This document shows, one piece after another, positions 37,334-45,498 of a stretch of DNA of 64,000 nucleotides. The stretch covers positions 62,001 through 126,000 of the forward strand of contig NZ_VUNZ01000004.1 in the NCBI RefSeq assembly GCF_008386505.1, given 5' to 3'. The stretch is from Chryseobacterium sediminis. Lineage in GTDB: Bacteria; Bacteroidota; Bacteroidia; Flavobacteriales; Weeksellaceae. A program made the translations under genes and the position numbers. Each line of letters starts with the position of its first letter. The first letter of the stretch is position 1. The notes beneath the pieces were generated by a model. That model did not search any database, was not told where the DNA came from, and saw only the letters and a list, made by a program, of their open reading frames with translations.

Positions 37334-38914
37334 ATGGTGGAAAATTTTATTTATTATTTAGGTTTGGTCCTTGTTATTATCGGGGCCATTATGCTGGCTA
37401 ACCGATTGAAAGTAGCATATCCTATCATACTGGTTATTGCAGGACTTCTTATCAGTTTTATTCCCGGATTGCCGGTGTTAAGAATTGATCCTGAACTGAT
37501 TTTTATTATTTTCCTGCCCCCGCTTTTATACGAAGCCGCATTTGCCGTATCCTGGAAAGAAATATGGAAAATGAGGCGGATTATTACCAGTTTTGCCTTC
37601 ATTGTAGTTTTCCTTACGGCAATCTCTGTAGCTTTTGTAGCGAACTCATATATCCCCGGATTTTCACTGGCGTTAGGATTTGTATTGGGCGGAATAGTAT
37701 CACCACCGGATGCTGTAAGTGCCGGAGCTATTTTAAAATTTGTAAAAGTTCCTAAAAATCTGTCTACCGTTTTGGAAGGGGAGAGTTTATTCAATGACGC
37801 TTCCTCACTGATCATTTTCAGATTTGCAATGGTGGCGGTAGCTACAGGACAGTTTATATGGCAGGATGCAGCCACCAGTTTTGGATGGATGGTCTTTGGA
37901 GGTCTGGGAATTGGAGTTCTATTGGCTTTTGTATTCCTTAAAATTGAAAAGATATTTCCTACCGATGTTAATATGGATGCTATTCTTAGCTTGGTTGCTC
38001 CTTATGTGATGTATATTGCCGCAGAAGAAGTTCATGCATCGGGAGTATTGGCTGTAGTGAGCGGTGGGTTATTCCTTTCCGTAAGAAGACATCAGATTTT
38101 CAGAACTTCACAATCTAGATTAAGAGGTTCCAATGTTTGGGAAAGTTTCGTATTTCTGATCAATGGAATTGTTTTTTTACTGATCGGGCTTGATCTTCCG
38201 GAAATTATGGTAGGTTTAAACAAAGAAGGGATAAGCCTGTCCGATGCTGTCGGTTACGGACTGTTGATTACAGCAGTACTGATTATTGTACGTTTTCTGT
38301 CATCCTTTGGCGCTGTTTTTGTGACGTTGATTATGCGGAATTTTATCAATGTAGCAGACAGAGATCCGGGAATGAAAGCTCCGATATTAATGGGCTGGAC
38401 GGGAATGCGCGGGGTAGTTTCTCTTGCAGCAGCGTTATCTATTCCTGTTGTGATGGAAAACGGTCAGCCTTTCCCACATCGTGATCTCATTCTCTTCATT
38501 ACATTTATTGTGATTCTTGCCACGTTGATTATTCAGGGGCTTACATTACCTGCTTTAATTAAAAAACTCAATTTATCTGATGTAGGAAGAGGATATATGT
38601 CTGAAGAAGAATCTGAATATTTTCTGAGAAGAGAAATGCGGAGGGTAGCATTCAGACATCTGGATGAAAATTATAAAGAAAGAAGAAGCGAAAATGAATA
38701 TTTTAGCAAACTGATGGACCGCTGGGAGCAGGAAGATAAAGAAGACTCTATTCACAAGCTTTCTGAAGAAGCGAAAACAATCTATTTTGAAACTATCGAA
38801 CAGCAGAGAATCTGGCTTCGGGAAGAAAATAGACGAAACCCGAATATTGACGAAGAATATATAAGACATTATTTAACAAGACTGGACCTTGAAGAAGAAA
38901 GGCTCAGAATGTAA
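37334..38914 (+). CDS. CPA1-family Na+/H+ antiporter
   Basis: 526 residues. About 12 membrane helices span residues 1-415; VSPPDAVSAGAILKF and GESLFNDASSLIIFRFAMV carry the ion-binding Asp/Asn region of CPA1 (NhaP/NHE) antiporters, with GWTGMRGVVSLAAALSIP later. A charged cytoplasmic tail of about 100 residues follows. It exchanges sodium (or potassium) for protons. An MBL hydrolase gene follows after 11 bases. Confidence 0.93.
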   Translation: MVENFIYYLGLVLVIIGAIMLANRLKVAYPIILVIAGLLISFIPGLPVLRIDPELIFIIFLPPLLYEAAFAVSWKEIWKMRRIITSFAFIVVFLTAISVAFVANSYIPGFSLALGFVLGGIVSPPDAVSAGAILKFVKVPKNLSTVLEGESLFNDASSLIIFRFAMVAVATGQFIWQDAATSFGWMVFGGLGIGVLLAFVFLKIEKIFPTDVNMDAILSLVAPYVMYIAAEEVHASGVLAVVSGGLFLSVRRHQIFRTSQSRLRGSNVWESFVFLINGIVFLLIGLDLPEIMVGLNKEGISLSDAVGYGLLITAVLIIVRFLSSFGAVFVTLIMRNFINVADRDPGMKAPILMGWTGMRGVVSLAAALSIPVVMENGQPFPHRDLILFITFIVILATLIIQGLTLPALIKKLNLSDVGRGYMSEEESEYFLRREMRRVAFRHLDENYKERRSENEYFSKLMDRWEQEDKEDSIHKLSEEAKTIYFETIEQQRIWLREENRRNPNIDEEYIRHYLTRLDLEEERLRM

Positions 38915-38925
38915 AAATCAAGGGA

Positions 38926-39975
38926 ATGAGAAATTTAAAAAAGCAGCTCGGGCAGTTTCCCGATGAAAAAAGAAAGGAATATTTCAATACACTTCCCAAT
39001 TATCTTAATGGGAGATTCCAGAATATATTAACAACACCTTCTTTACTGGAAGGAGAAAGCATGACCAAAGTACTTTTCCACACTCTATGTAAAGTGGAAA
39101 ATACTTCACCAAAAACGGCGCTTCCTTTTGTAGTAACGGATTTAAAGAACCTTCAACCCGAAGAAAATGTTTTGGTATGGTTTGGGCACAGTTCCTATTT
39201 CATACAGGTAGATGGTAAAAAATTTCTGATAGATCCCGTTTTCAGCGGAAATGCTTCCCCAATGCCGGGTTCCATAAAAGCTTTTCAGGGAGCTGATTAC
39301 TACAAACCGGAACACATGCCGGAGATAGACTTTCTGCTTATTTCCCATGACCACTGGGATCACCTTGATTATAAAACTATTCAGGATTTAAAAAATAAAG
39401 TAGGAAAAGTGATTTGTGGTTTGGGAACCGGCCAGCATTTTGAATACTGGGGCTGGGATTTTGACAAAATCATCGAAAAAAACTGGTGGGAAAGCATAGA
39501 CATTGCAGAAGGTTTTAGAGTCACACTTACTCCTGCAAGACACTTTTCGGGAAGACTACTGAACCGTAATATCTCACTCTGGACTTCTTTTGTATTAAAA
39601 ACACCCACGAAAAAACTGTTTTTGGGTGGCGACAGCGGTTATGGAAATCATTTTACAGAAATTGGAGATAAGTATGGACCTTTTGATTTAGCTGTGATGG
39701 AAAATGGACAGTATAATGAAAAGTGGCCATACATTCATACGTTGCCGGATCAGCTCATCACAGAAATAAAAGAACTGAAAGCCAATAATTTTATTCCGGT
39801 ACACAATTCCAAATTTAAGCTGGCTCAGCACGCATGGTATGAACCTTTAGAACTTGCCTCAAAACATGCTGAAGAAAATAATATCCCCATTACCCTTCCC
39901 AAGATCGGTGAAAAAGTAGACCTGAACCAGTTGGGAACCATAAGCTGGAAAAAATGGTGGGAGGACTGTTGGTAA
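38926..39975 (+). CDS. MBL-fold metallohydrolase (UlaG/NAPE-PLD-like)
   Basis: 349 residues. The metal-binding motif SHDHWDHLD, GHSSYFIQVDGKKFLIDPVF before it, PARHFSGR and FLGGDSGYG are those of the lactonase/NAPE-hydrolysing phospholipase D-like branch of metallo-beta-lactamases. Start 11 bases after the antiporter, so probably co-transcribed. Substrate unknown; in related bacteria these are seldom characterised. Confidence 0.88.
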   Translation: MRNLKKQLGQFPDEKRKEYFNTLPNYLNGRFQNILTTPSLLEGESMTKVLFHTLCKVENTSPKTALPFVVTDLKNLQPEENVLVWFGHSSYFIQVDGKKFLIDPVFSGNASPMPGSIKAFQGADYYKPEHMPEIDFLLISHDHWDHLDYKTIQDLKNKVGKVICGLGTGQHFEYWGWDFDKIIEKNWWESIDIAEGFRVTLTPARHFSGRLLNRNISLWTSFVLKTPTKKLFLGGDSGYGNHFTEIGDKYGPFDLAVMENGQYNEKWPYIHTLPDQLITEIKELKANNFIPVHNSKFKLAQHAWYEPLELASKHAEENNIPITLPKIGEKVDLNQLGTISWKKWWEDCW

Positions 39976-40028
39976 TGAATTACAAACAGTGACTTTTTTA
40001 TTTAAAAATGAAGCTTGATATTTATTTT

Positions 40029-40215
40029 AACTACAAAAGTCACAAAAGCTTTCATTTTAAAACACTTTAGCCTATTTAAGTAAGAAACGATTCCGCAGAA
40101 AAGCTCACATAAGATGAAAATCAAAGATTTTAACAAAGTTTAGGTGTACTTATTATGTATAAAGCTTGGCTCAAAAAAACTTAAGTGTTTAAAACTTTTG
40201 TGACTTTTGTGGTTT
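40029..40215. repeat. Intergenic inverted-repeat element, about 187 bp
   Basis: The ends are near-complementary: AACTACAAAAGTCACAAAAG at 40029 and CTTTTGTGACTTTTGTGGTT at the other end, with further pairing inward (TTAAAACACTT and AAGTGTTTAAAA). No coding frame. It fills most of the 320-base gap between the MBL gene and the lipoprotein gene. It looks like a short MITE or REP-type dispersed element; copy number cannot be seen here. Confidence 0.6.
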
Positions 40216-40240
40216 GTAAAGTTTAGCCCATTTTAAATTA

Positions 40241-40268
40241 AAAAACCTGCCTATTACTGAGCAGGTTT
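40241..40268 (-). terminator. Terminator after the duplicated-domain lipoprotein
   Basis: AAACCTGC pairs with GCAGGTTT across a 10-base loop, with a T run on the minus strand, 28 bases after the gene stop. Confidence 0.75.
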
Positions 40269-40295
40269 CTTCCTTCTTATCAAAAAAAATAATCA

Positions 40296-41135
40296 CTACA
40301 AAGGTTCCTTATGGTTTACCTTCGTATGAATGATGTCGTAAAATACAGTTGGGTTGCTCGCATCAGGAGTAATTCTGTAGGTGAACGTTGTTTCGTTTAG
40401 AAGCAAAATATCCACAACACGTGTAAAAGTAGGAGTGGTAAGTGTTCTCTTCTTCCCATCCGGAGAAATAGACCATGTTCCTTCAGATCTCAACACATCG
40501 TTCAATCCGAAAATTTTAAAAGTTCCGTTAGCTTTAAAATAAGAATATCCCACAAATCCTGCGACACTCGGATCATTTAATGCAACATTATTTCCGCTTT
40601 TATCCTTAGCACCGGTTGTTTCCCATGGAGTGGAAGCTAAAGTAATTTGTCCGTTAGTTGGTTCCGTATGAGAAGTTCTTGTGTGAATGATGTCATAATA
40701 CACAGAAGGATCACTTGAGTTAGGACGGATTCTGTACGTGAATTCATTTCTGTTCAAAACAAGAATTTCAACATCACGGGTGAAAATAGTAGTCCCATCA
40801 GGGTTCAATGCGGCAATAGTTCTTGTTTTTCCCTGCGCATCTACAGACCATGTTCCCATTGATCTCAATACATCAGTCAGATTATAGATGGCAAACTTTC
40901 CATCTGCCTTAAAGTATGCAAAACCTACATATCCGGCAACACTGGCATCAGTAAGGGCAACACTATTTCCACTTTTATCCTTCGCTCCGGTAGTTTCCCA
41001 TGGAGTAGATGATAGTACCTGTGAGGGAGTCTGCTGTTCAATAATAATTTCATTGTCATCACTTGAACATGAAATGAAAGATGCTGATAACAATATAGCT
41101 GCAGACAGATAACATAATTTTTTCAGGGTATTCAT
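40296..41135 (-). CDS. Lipoprotein with two tandem DUF4822-like domains
   Basis: 279 residues. The signal peptide ends in a lipobox-like SFISC followed by SSDDNE. Two nearly identical domains of about 115 residues follow, both beginning STPWETTGAKDKSGN and both ending YDIIHT followed by a short HxEP stretch. The repeat type resembles DUF4822 lipoprotein domains (moderate confidence). Recent internal duplication is evident. Function unknown. Confidence 0.8.
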   Translation of the reverse strand: MNTLKKLCYLSAAILLSASFISCSSDDNEIIIEQQTPSQVLSSTPWETTGAKDKSGNSVALTDASVAGYVGFAYFKADGKFAIYNLTDVLRSMGTWSVDAQGKTRTIAALNPDGTTIFTRDVEILVLNRNEFTYRIRPNSSDPSVYYDIIHTRTSHTEPTNGQITLASTPWETTGAKDKSGNNVALNDPSVAGFVGYSYFKANGTFKIFGLNDVLRSEGTWSISPDGKKRTLTTPTFTRVVDILLLNETTFTYRITPDASNPTVFYDIIHTKVNHKEPL

Positions 41136-41315
41136 AAGGGTATTTTTTAAGTCTTTGCAAACTTATTCCTAATAAATATCAAAACTTTGTACAAAACATC
41201 TCTTTTGTTGTAGAAAACATAACAGATCATAAACTAGAATGAAAGAAATGATATTGATGCTGATTTCTATTAATAATATCAATATTTATGACGAATATTA
41301 GTATTGAATGGTGTA

Positions 41316-41370
41316 ATTCTCCTCTTCCGGAGGGGTGGTAAAAATTCAACGAATTTTTGACGGGGTGGTT
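41316..41370. repeat. Short intergenic dispersed-type repeat
   Basis: A G-rich segment with TCCGGAGGGGTGG and a small hairpin (AAAATTC-AAC-GAATTTTT), of a kind I recall being repeated between genes in Chryseobacterium genomes. No second copy is present in this window, so this rests on recollection only. Confidence 0.35.
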
Positions 41371-41394
41371 TTAATATTCTCAGATAAAAAATTC

Positions 41395-41402
41395 TATTTT
41401 TG
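41395..41402 (+). promoter_or_regulatory. -7 promoter box just before the DUF434 gene
   Basis: TATTTTTG, a perfect TAnnTTTG match, ends only 3 bases before the ATG at 41406. If used, transcription would start at or near the start codon, giving a leaderless or near-leaderless mRNA. Confidence 0.4.
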
Positions 41403-41405
41403 AGT

Positions 41406-42119
41406 ATGAATAACAGAAACCGCGGAAAAAACACGGGTGATGATACCCTGTTCGGTTCAGAGAAGCAGATCAGTAAACTGAAGCTGGGCGTTGAGGATAT
41501 GCGGTATCTTCTCACCAGAGAGTATCCGGAAAAAGCAGCTTCTGAACTTGTTGGAAATAGATACAGATTAAAAACCCGTCAGATACAGGCTTTACGGGGA
41601 GCATCAGCATCAGATTCACAACTTTACAACAGAGGGTTGAAACATGTGGAAACCTCAGATTTAAAGGGAAAAACGGTTTACCTCGATGGTTTTAATGTCC
41701 TGATCCTGTTAGAAAGTCTACTTTCCGAAGCTTATATATTTGAAGGCTTGGATGGATGTTTTCGTGACCTTTCCGGAGTTCATGGGACGTATAAAAGAGT
41801 AAATCAGACGTTAAGAGCGGTAGAATTGGTTGCTGCTTTTTACAGAAAGAATCAGCTTAATAAGCTTGTCTGGATCTTTGACAAACCGGTTTCCAACAGT
41901 GGAAGAATTAAGCAGATCATTCTTGAATTTGCAGAACAACACCAGCTCAATTGGGAAGGTGATCTGCAATATAATCCCGATAAATTTTTAGCGGAAAGTT
42001 CAGAAATCGTTATTTCCTCTGATGCCTGGATTCTGGATCACTGTAAAGAATGGTTTAACCTAATCGGTTATTTGATCAGAGAAGAAAAACTTCCTGTTAA
42101 TCTGATTAAAATGATATAA
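41406..42119 (+). CDS. DUF434/DUF5616 protein, possible PIN/NYN-like RNase
   Basis: 237 residues from ATG at 41406; the frame also has a TTG two codons earlier. The N-terminal part (about 20-75) resembles DUF434 and the C-terminal part DUF5616. The latter has spaced acidic residues typical of PIN/NYN nucleases: VYLDGFNVLILLE, LVWIFDKPVSNSGRI and IVISSDAWILDHC. A nuclease role is my inference from that pattern. It starts a plus-strand run leading through an unknown gene and an SDR gene to four tRNA-like genes and tatD. Confidence 0.7.
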   Translation: MNNRNRGKNTGDDTLFGSEKQISKLKLGVEDMRYLLTREYPEKAASELVGNRYRLKTRQIQALRGASASDSQLYNRGLKHVETSDLKGKTVYLDGFNVLILLESLLSEAYIFEGLDGCFRDLSGVHGTYKRVNQTLRAVELVAAFYRKNQLNKLVWIFDKPVSNSGRIKQIILEFAEQHQLNWEGDLQYNPDKFLAESSEIVISSDAWILDHCKEWFNLIGYLIREEKLPVNLIKMI

Positions 42120-42122
42120 AAT

Positions 42123-42773
42123 ATGAAGCTGTCTGCCTCCTGTATTTCCTTTTTTTCAGAAGAATGGAAAGACAAATACAAAGCGATTTTAGAACAGGAA
42201 CATCTGGAAATCCTGGAAAAAAATATTCAGAAGTTTAAAGAGAACACTTTAAAATTGCATCTGCCGTATTTTAATGAAGAAATAATCATTGACAGACAGG
42301 AAAGTTTTGAAAAATTCATTACCATTCTTGAAAGTAATGATTCAGATGAGGTGAAAATAAAACTTTTGGAAGCAATTCCGTTTGAGCATTGGCTGAATAT
42401 TTTGGGCCAAAGATTAACCTCAGCAAGCATCCGCGATGAAAATGCAGTTCCTCCTTTGAAATCAACCCTTATCAATGCCTGTCAGGAGCCTTTCAATAGC
42501 GAAATTACCATTGCACAAAGAGCATGGGAAAAACATATCGGAAGAATGGATGATGATTTTTGGGGAGAAATCAAAGGAAACAATCAGCATAAACAGGAAA
42601 AAGTAATGGTAAAAATTCATGATATCCTTGATAACAGAACCTGGTGGAATGTTTTCTTCCATTACAAGCATGAGCTGGTTTTTGAAGTCAGGGAAAAAGA
42701 AGGCCACGGCATTCGCTGGAGCCATGGAGGAACAAAATTAATCGGCTTTCTGGAAAAATTTATCAATGAATAA
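42123..42773 (+). CDS. Unknown protein coupled to the DUF434 gene
   Basis: 216 residues, soluble, charged, mostly helical. No recognised motif; there is a Trp-rich stretch (RTWWNVFFHYKHE) and a C-terminal RWSHGGTKLIGFLEKF. It starts 3 bases after the DUF434 stop, so the two are almost certainly co-translated and may act together. A 159-base gap separates it from the SDR gene. Confidence 0.65.
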   Translation: MKLSASCISFFSEEWKDKYKAILEQEHLEILEKNIQKFKENTLKLHLPYFNEEIIIDRQESFEKFITILESNDSDEVKIKLLEAIPFEHWLNILGQRLTSASIRDENAVPPLKSTLINACQEPFNSEITIAQRAWEKHIGRMDDDFWGEIKGNNQHKQEKVMVKIHDILDNRTWWNVFFHYKHELVFEVREKEGHGIRWSHGGTKLIGFLEKFINE

Positions 42774-42932
42774 TAAACCGTAAACATCTGCGAGATCTGT
42801 GGTGAAATAAAAACTCTCACAGATAGATTATAGTAAGCATACATCTGTATTTTTAATCTTTTTTCATTCTTTTTCTACTACGTAAAAACATTGCGTACTA
42901 TGTTTCTTATTTTGCAGACATAAACAGAAGCT

Positions 42933-44297
42933 ATGAACAAATCAGATCAACAATTTTCAACCGAAGAATGGGAAACATGTCTCAAGGTTCTGAATGCTCT
43001 GAAGGAAGAACCTTTCCTGAACCCTGATAATAAAACATTTTCAGGATTAATTACGAAGATTCATAAGAACGCCAAAAAACAAAGCCGTCATGAAAATTAT
43101 TCTGAGATGAAGTCTCATGATCTGGCTGTAAATTCCAATTCTGTATTGATGCAGAAGGCATTGGCGGGAGTTTCTGCTTATTATGATAATGAAAAAGAAG
43201 AAATACAGTTCACAAAACTTCAGATTCCCAAAAACTGCTACTGCTGTAACCAAAGCTACCAGTATGCACACTCTTTTTATTCCAGATTATGTCCTGTCTG
43301 TGCTACAGAAAACTATGAAAAACGTTTTGAAACGGCAGATCTTGCAGGAAGAAACGTAATCCTGACAGGAGGAAGAGTGAAGGTTGGTTTCGCCACCGCA
43401 TTGAAGGTATTGAGAAATGGGGCCAATTTGGTTTTGACAACCCGTTTTCCGGCACTCGCACTGGAATTGATGCAGCAGGAGGCAGATTATAGCAGCTGGA
43501 AAGACAGACTCTGGATATATGGTCTGGATTTAAGAAACCTAAAGGCGATTCAGGATTTTATAGACTTTTATAAATTTAATTTTGATACGCTGGATATTCT
43601 GATCAATAATGCGGCTCAAACAATAAAATATCCTGATGAATATTATCTTCCAATTATAAAACGTGAAAAAGAAAAACTGGTAGAATTTAAAAATATCCAT
43701 ACTCTGATTCCGAATCAGACGGAGATTTCCAGTGAAACAGCAAAACTCGAATATGCTCACAATGAAGAAACTCAGGTTGCGCTTAACCGTTTTGGGCAAC
43801 CGGTGGATAACAGAGATAAAACAAGCTGGAATTCTACTTTGGAAGAAATTTCTATGTATGAACTGGTAGAGGTAAACCTCATCAATCATATTGCACCTTA
43901 TTTCCTGATTAAAGAACTGAAACCCTTGATGAAAAGTTCGTCGTTTAAAGAAAAATTTATCGTTAATGTCACCTCATCAGAAGGAATTTTCAGCTATGGA
44001 AATAAAACAGTTTTTCATCCGCATACCAATATGACAAAAGCCGCTCTGAATATGATGACACTTACTTCTGCAAAAGAATTTGAAAATGACCAGATCTACA
44101 TGACTGCGGTAGACGTAGGATGGATTTCTACAGGAGCTAAGGAAAGTCTCAGAAAAAAACAGTTTGAGATAGGTTACATTCCGCCGTTAGATTCTGTGGA
44201 TGGGGCAGCCAGAATTCTGCACCCTGTTGTAGAAGGGATAAAAGGAAATTACTTGAGCGGAGTTTTATTGAAAAATTATAAAGTTCATACCTGGTAA
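42933..44297 (+). CDS. SDR-like protein with N-terminal zinc-ribbon, catalytic Tyr apparently missing
   Basis: 454 residues. A Cys-rich zinc-ribbon-like segment (NCYCCNQ ... LCPVCATENY, about residues 98-125) precedes a Rossmann domain (VILTGGRVKVGFATALKVLR, about 140-160; DILINNAAQTIKYP; NVTSSEGIFS). At the SDR YxxxK site the sequence is HTNMTKAALN: the Lys is kept but the residue four before it is Thr, so classic SDR chemistry may be lost or altered. Its stop lies 9 bases before the first of four tRNA-like genes, so the RNAs are probably cut from the same transcript. Confidence 0.75.
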   Translation: MNKSDQQFSTEEWETCLKVLNALKEEPFLNPDNKTFSGLITKIHKNAKKQSRHENYSEMKSHDLAVNSNSVLMQKALAGVSAYYDNEKEEIQFTKLQIPKNCYCCNQSYQYAHSFYSRLCPVCATENYEKRFETADLAGRNVILTGGRVKVGFATALKVLRNGANLVLTTRFPALALELMQQEADYSSWKDRLWIYGLDLRNLKAIQDFIDFYKFNFDTLDILINNAAQTIKYPDEYYLPIIKREKEKLVEFKNIHTLIPNQTEISSETAKLEYAHNEETQVALNRFGQPVDNRDKTSWNSTLEEISMYELVEVNLINHIAPYFLIKELKPLMKSSSFKEKFIVNVTSSEGIFSYGNKTVFHPHTNMTKAALNMMTLTSAKEFENDQIYMTAVDVGWISTGAKESLRKKQFEIGYIPPLDSVDGAARILHPVVEGIKGNYLSGVLLKNYKVHTW

Positions 44298-44306
44298 TAT
44301 CCAGAT

Positions 44307-44380
44307 GGAGATAATAGTATTAATTGGAAAAATACATTTTGCTAAAATGTGTTACGGGTTCGAATCCCGTTTATCTCCCA
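44307..44380 (+). tRNA. tRNA-like, Ser(GCT) anticodon, no long variable arm
   Basis: Acceptor GGAGATAA/TTATCTCC (8 pairs, or 7 plus a G-1:C73 pair), weak D-arm with GG in the loop, anticodon stem ACATT/AATGT with loop TTGCTAA, and perfect T-arm ACGGG/CCCGT. Real Ser tRNAs have a long variable arm; here it is 3 bases. Lies 9 bases after the SDR gene. Confidence 0.75.
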
Positions 44381-44386
44381 ATCATA

Positions 44387-44458
44387 GAAACGGTAGTTCA
44401 AAGGAAGAATACTGGCCTTCCACGCGAGAGGTTGCGGGTTCGAATCCCGCCCGTTTCA
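44387..44458 (+). tRNA. tRNA-like, Gly(TCC) anticodon
   Basis: Acceptor GAAACGG/CCGTTTC perfect, D-stem GTTC/GAAT, anticodon stem CTGGC/GCGAG with a G:G mismatch at the middle pair, loop CTTCCAC, T-arm GCGGG/CCCGC perfect. The mismatch makes it weaker than a standard Gly tRNA. Confidence 0.78.
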
Positions 44459-44460
44459 CA

Positions 44461-44537
44461 GGAGTATATAGTTCAAAAGGAGAAGAATACGTCCTCAACA
44501 CGGCCGAGCTGCAGGTTCAAATCCTGCTGTACTCCCA
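44461..44537 (+). tRNA. tRNA-like, Val(AAC) or Leu(CAA) anticodon
   Basis: Acceptor GGAGTATA/TGTACTCC with one G-T pair, D-stem GTTC/GAAT, T-arm GCAGG/CCTGC perfect. The best anticodon stem is CGTCC/GGCCG with a mismatch at the middle pair and loop TCAACAC (anticodon AAC, but C at position 33); keeping T33 would give CAA with a poor stem. Isotype uncertain. Confidence 0.65.
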
Positions 44538-44548
44538 ATATAAACAAT

Positions 44549-44620
44549 GGAGATAATAGTTTAAACGGAAAAATAATTCCTGCACAGAATTGTTGCGTGT
44601 TCGAATCACGCTTATCTCCC
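44549..44620 (+). tRNA. tRNA-like, Cys(GCA) anticodon (1)
   Basis: Acceptor GGAGATAA/TTATCTCC identical to the Ser-like copy, anticodon stem AATTC/GAATT with loop CTGCACA, T-arm GCGTG/CACGC. The D-arm is weak (GTTT/AAAT). Body shared with the first copy suggests duplication with anticodon change. Lies 34 bases before tatD. Confidence 0.75.
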
Positions 44621-44652
44621 TAAGAAAATAATGTATAATAAAAATTAAAAAA

Positions 44653-45438
44653 ATGAATACTTATATTGATATTGGCATTAATCTGACCAATAAACAGTTC
44701 TATAATGAACACGAAGAAATTATCAACCGCGCTTTGGACCAGGGAGTAGAACATATGATTCTCACCGGAACCAGCGTAAGAGGAAGCAAAGAATCTGCTG
44801 AAATAGCAGAAGAATATCCTGAAATTTTATATTCAACAGCCGGCATTCATCCTCACGATGCCAAATCTTTTACCGGAGAAAGTATTGGTGAACTCAGGAA
44901 ATTATTAAAACAAGATCATGTGATCTCAGTAGGCGAGTGCGGACTGGATTTTGATCGGGATTTTTCTCCGAGACCCATTCAGGAAAGATGTTACAAAGCC
45001 CAACTGGAGCTTGCAATAGAAGTTGATAAGCCGCTTTTTCTTCATGAAAGATCTGCATTTAAAAGATTTAATGACCTCACAGATGAGTACCTTTCCCAAT
45101 TACCAAAAGCAGTAGTACATTGTTTTACCGGAACATTGAACGAAGCAAAAACTTATCTGGATAAAGGATTTTATTTAGGATTTACTGGAGCAATCAGTGA
45201 TGAAAAAAGATTTAAGCACCTCGAAGATGTCATAAAATATATTCCTCTTGACAGAATGATGATTGAAACAGATGCCCCTTTTATGCTGCCGAAAAATATG
45301 CCCAGAATGCAAAACAGGCGAAATGAACCCTCTTTTTTGCCCTTTGTAGCACAAACAATTGCCCATCTGAAGAAGATCAGCATTTCCGAAGTGGCAGAGG
45401 AAACCACAGAAACGAGCAGAAGTTTTTTCAGACTATAA
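44653..45438 (+). CDS. tatD: TatD-family metal-dependent nuclease
   Basis: 261 residues. The start YIDIGINLTNKQF is that of TatD proper (which has DIGVNLT in E. coli in place of the HxH motif). Other metal and active-site motifs are TAGIHPHDAKSF, VSVGECGLDFDRDFSP, LFLHERSAF, VHCFTG and IETDAPFMLP. TatD proteins are 3'-5' exonucleases or AP endonucleases able to act on DNA and RNA. Its position straight after four tRNA-like genes in the same orientation suggests a role in RNA 3'-end trimming here (inference). Confidence 0.9.
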   Translation: MNTYIDIGINLTNKQFYNEHEEIINRALDQGVEHMILTGTSVRGSKESAEIAEEYPEILYSTAGIHPHDAKSFTGESIGELRKLLKQDHVISVGECGLDFDRDFSPRPIQERCYKAQLELAIEVDKPLFLHERSAFKRFNDLTDEYLSQLPKAVVHCFTGTLNEAKTYLDKGFYLGFTGAISDEKRFKHLEDVIKYIPLDRMMIETDAPFMLPKNMPRMQNRRNEPSFLPFVAQTIAHLKKISISEVAEETTETSRSFFRL

Positions 45439-45474
45439 AAAAGAGCTATACTGATGAAGTAAAGCTCTTTTTTT
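45437..45474 (+). terminator. Terminator after tatD
   Basis: AAAAAAGAGCT pairs with AGCTCTTTTTTT around a loop of about 15 bases, overlapping the tatD stop. It closes the plus-strand cluster and may also serve deoD from the other side. Confidence 0.8.
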
Positions 45475-45498
45475 ATAAACAGAATTGTTTTTTGTTTC

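Noticed and set aside
44305..44623. Two overlapping ORFs over the four tRNA-like genes
   Set aside because: The frames follow T-arm repeats (TTCGAAT) and cover complete tRNA folds, so they are not proteins.
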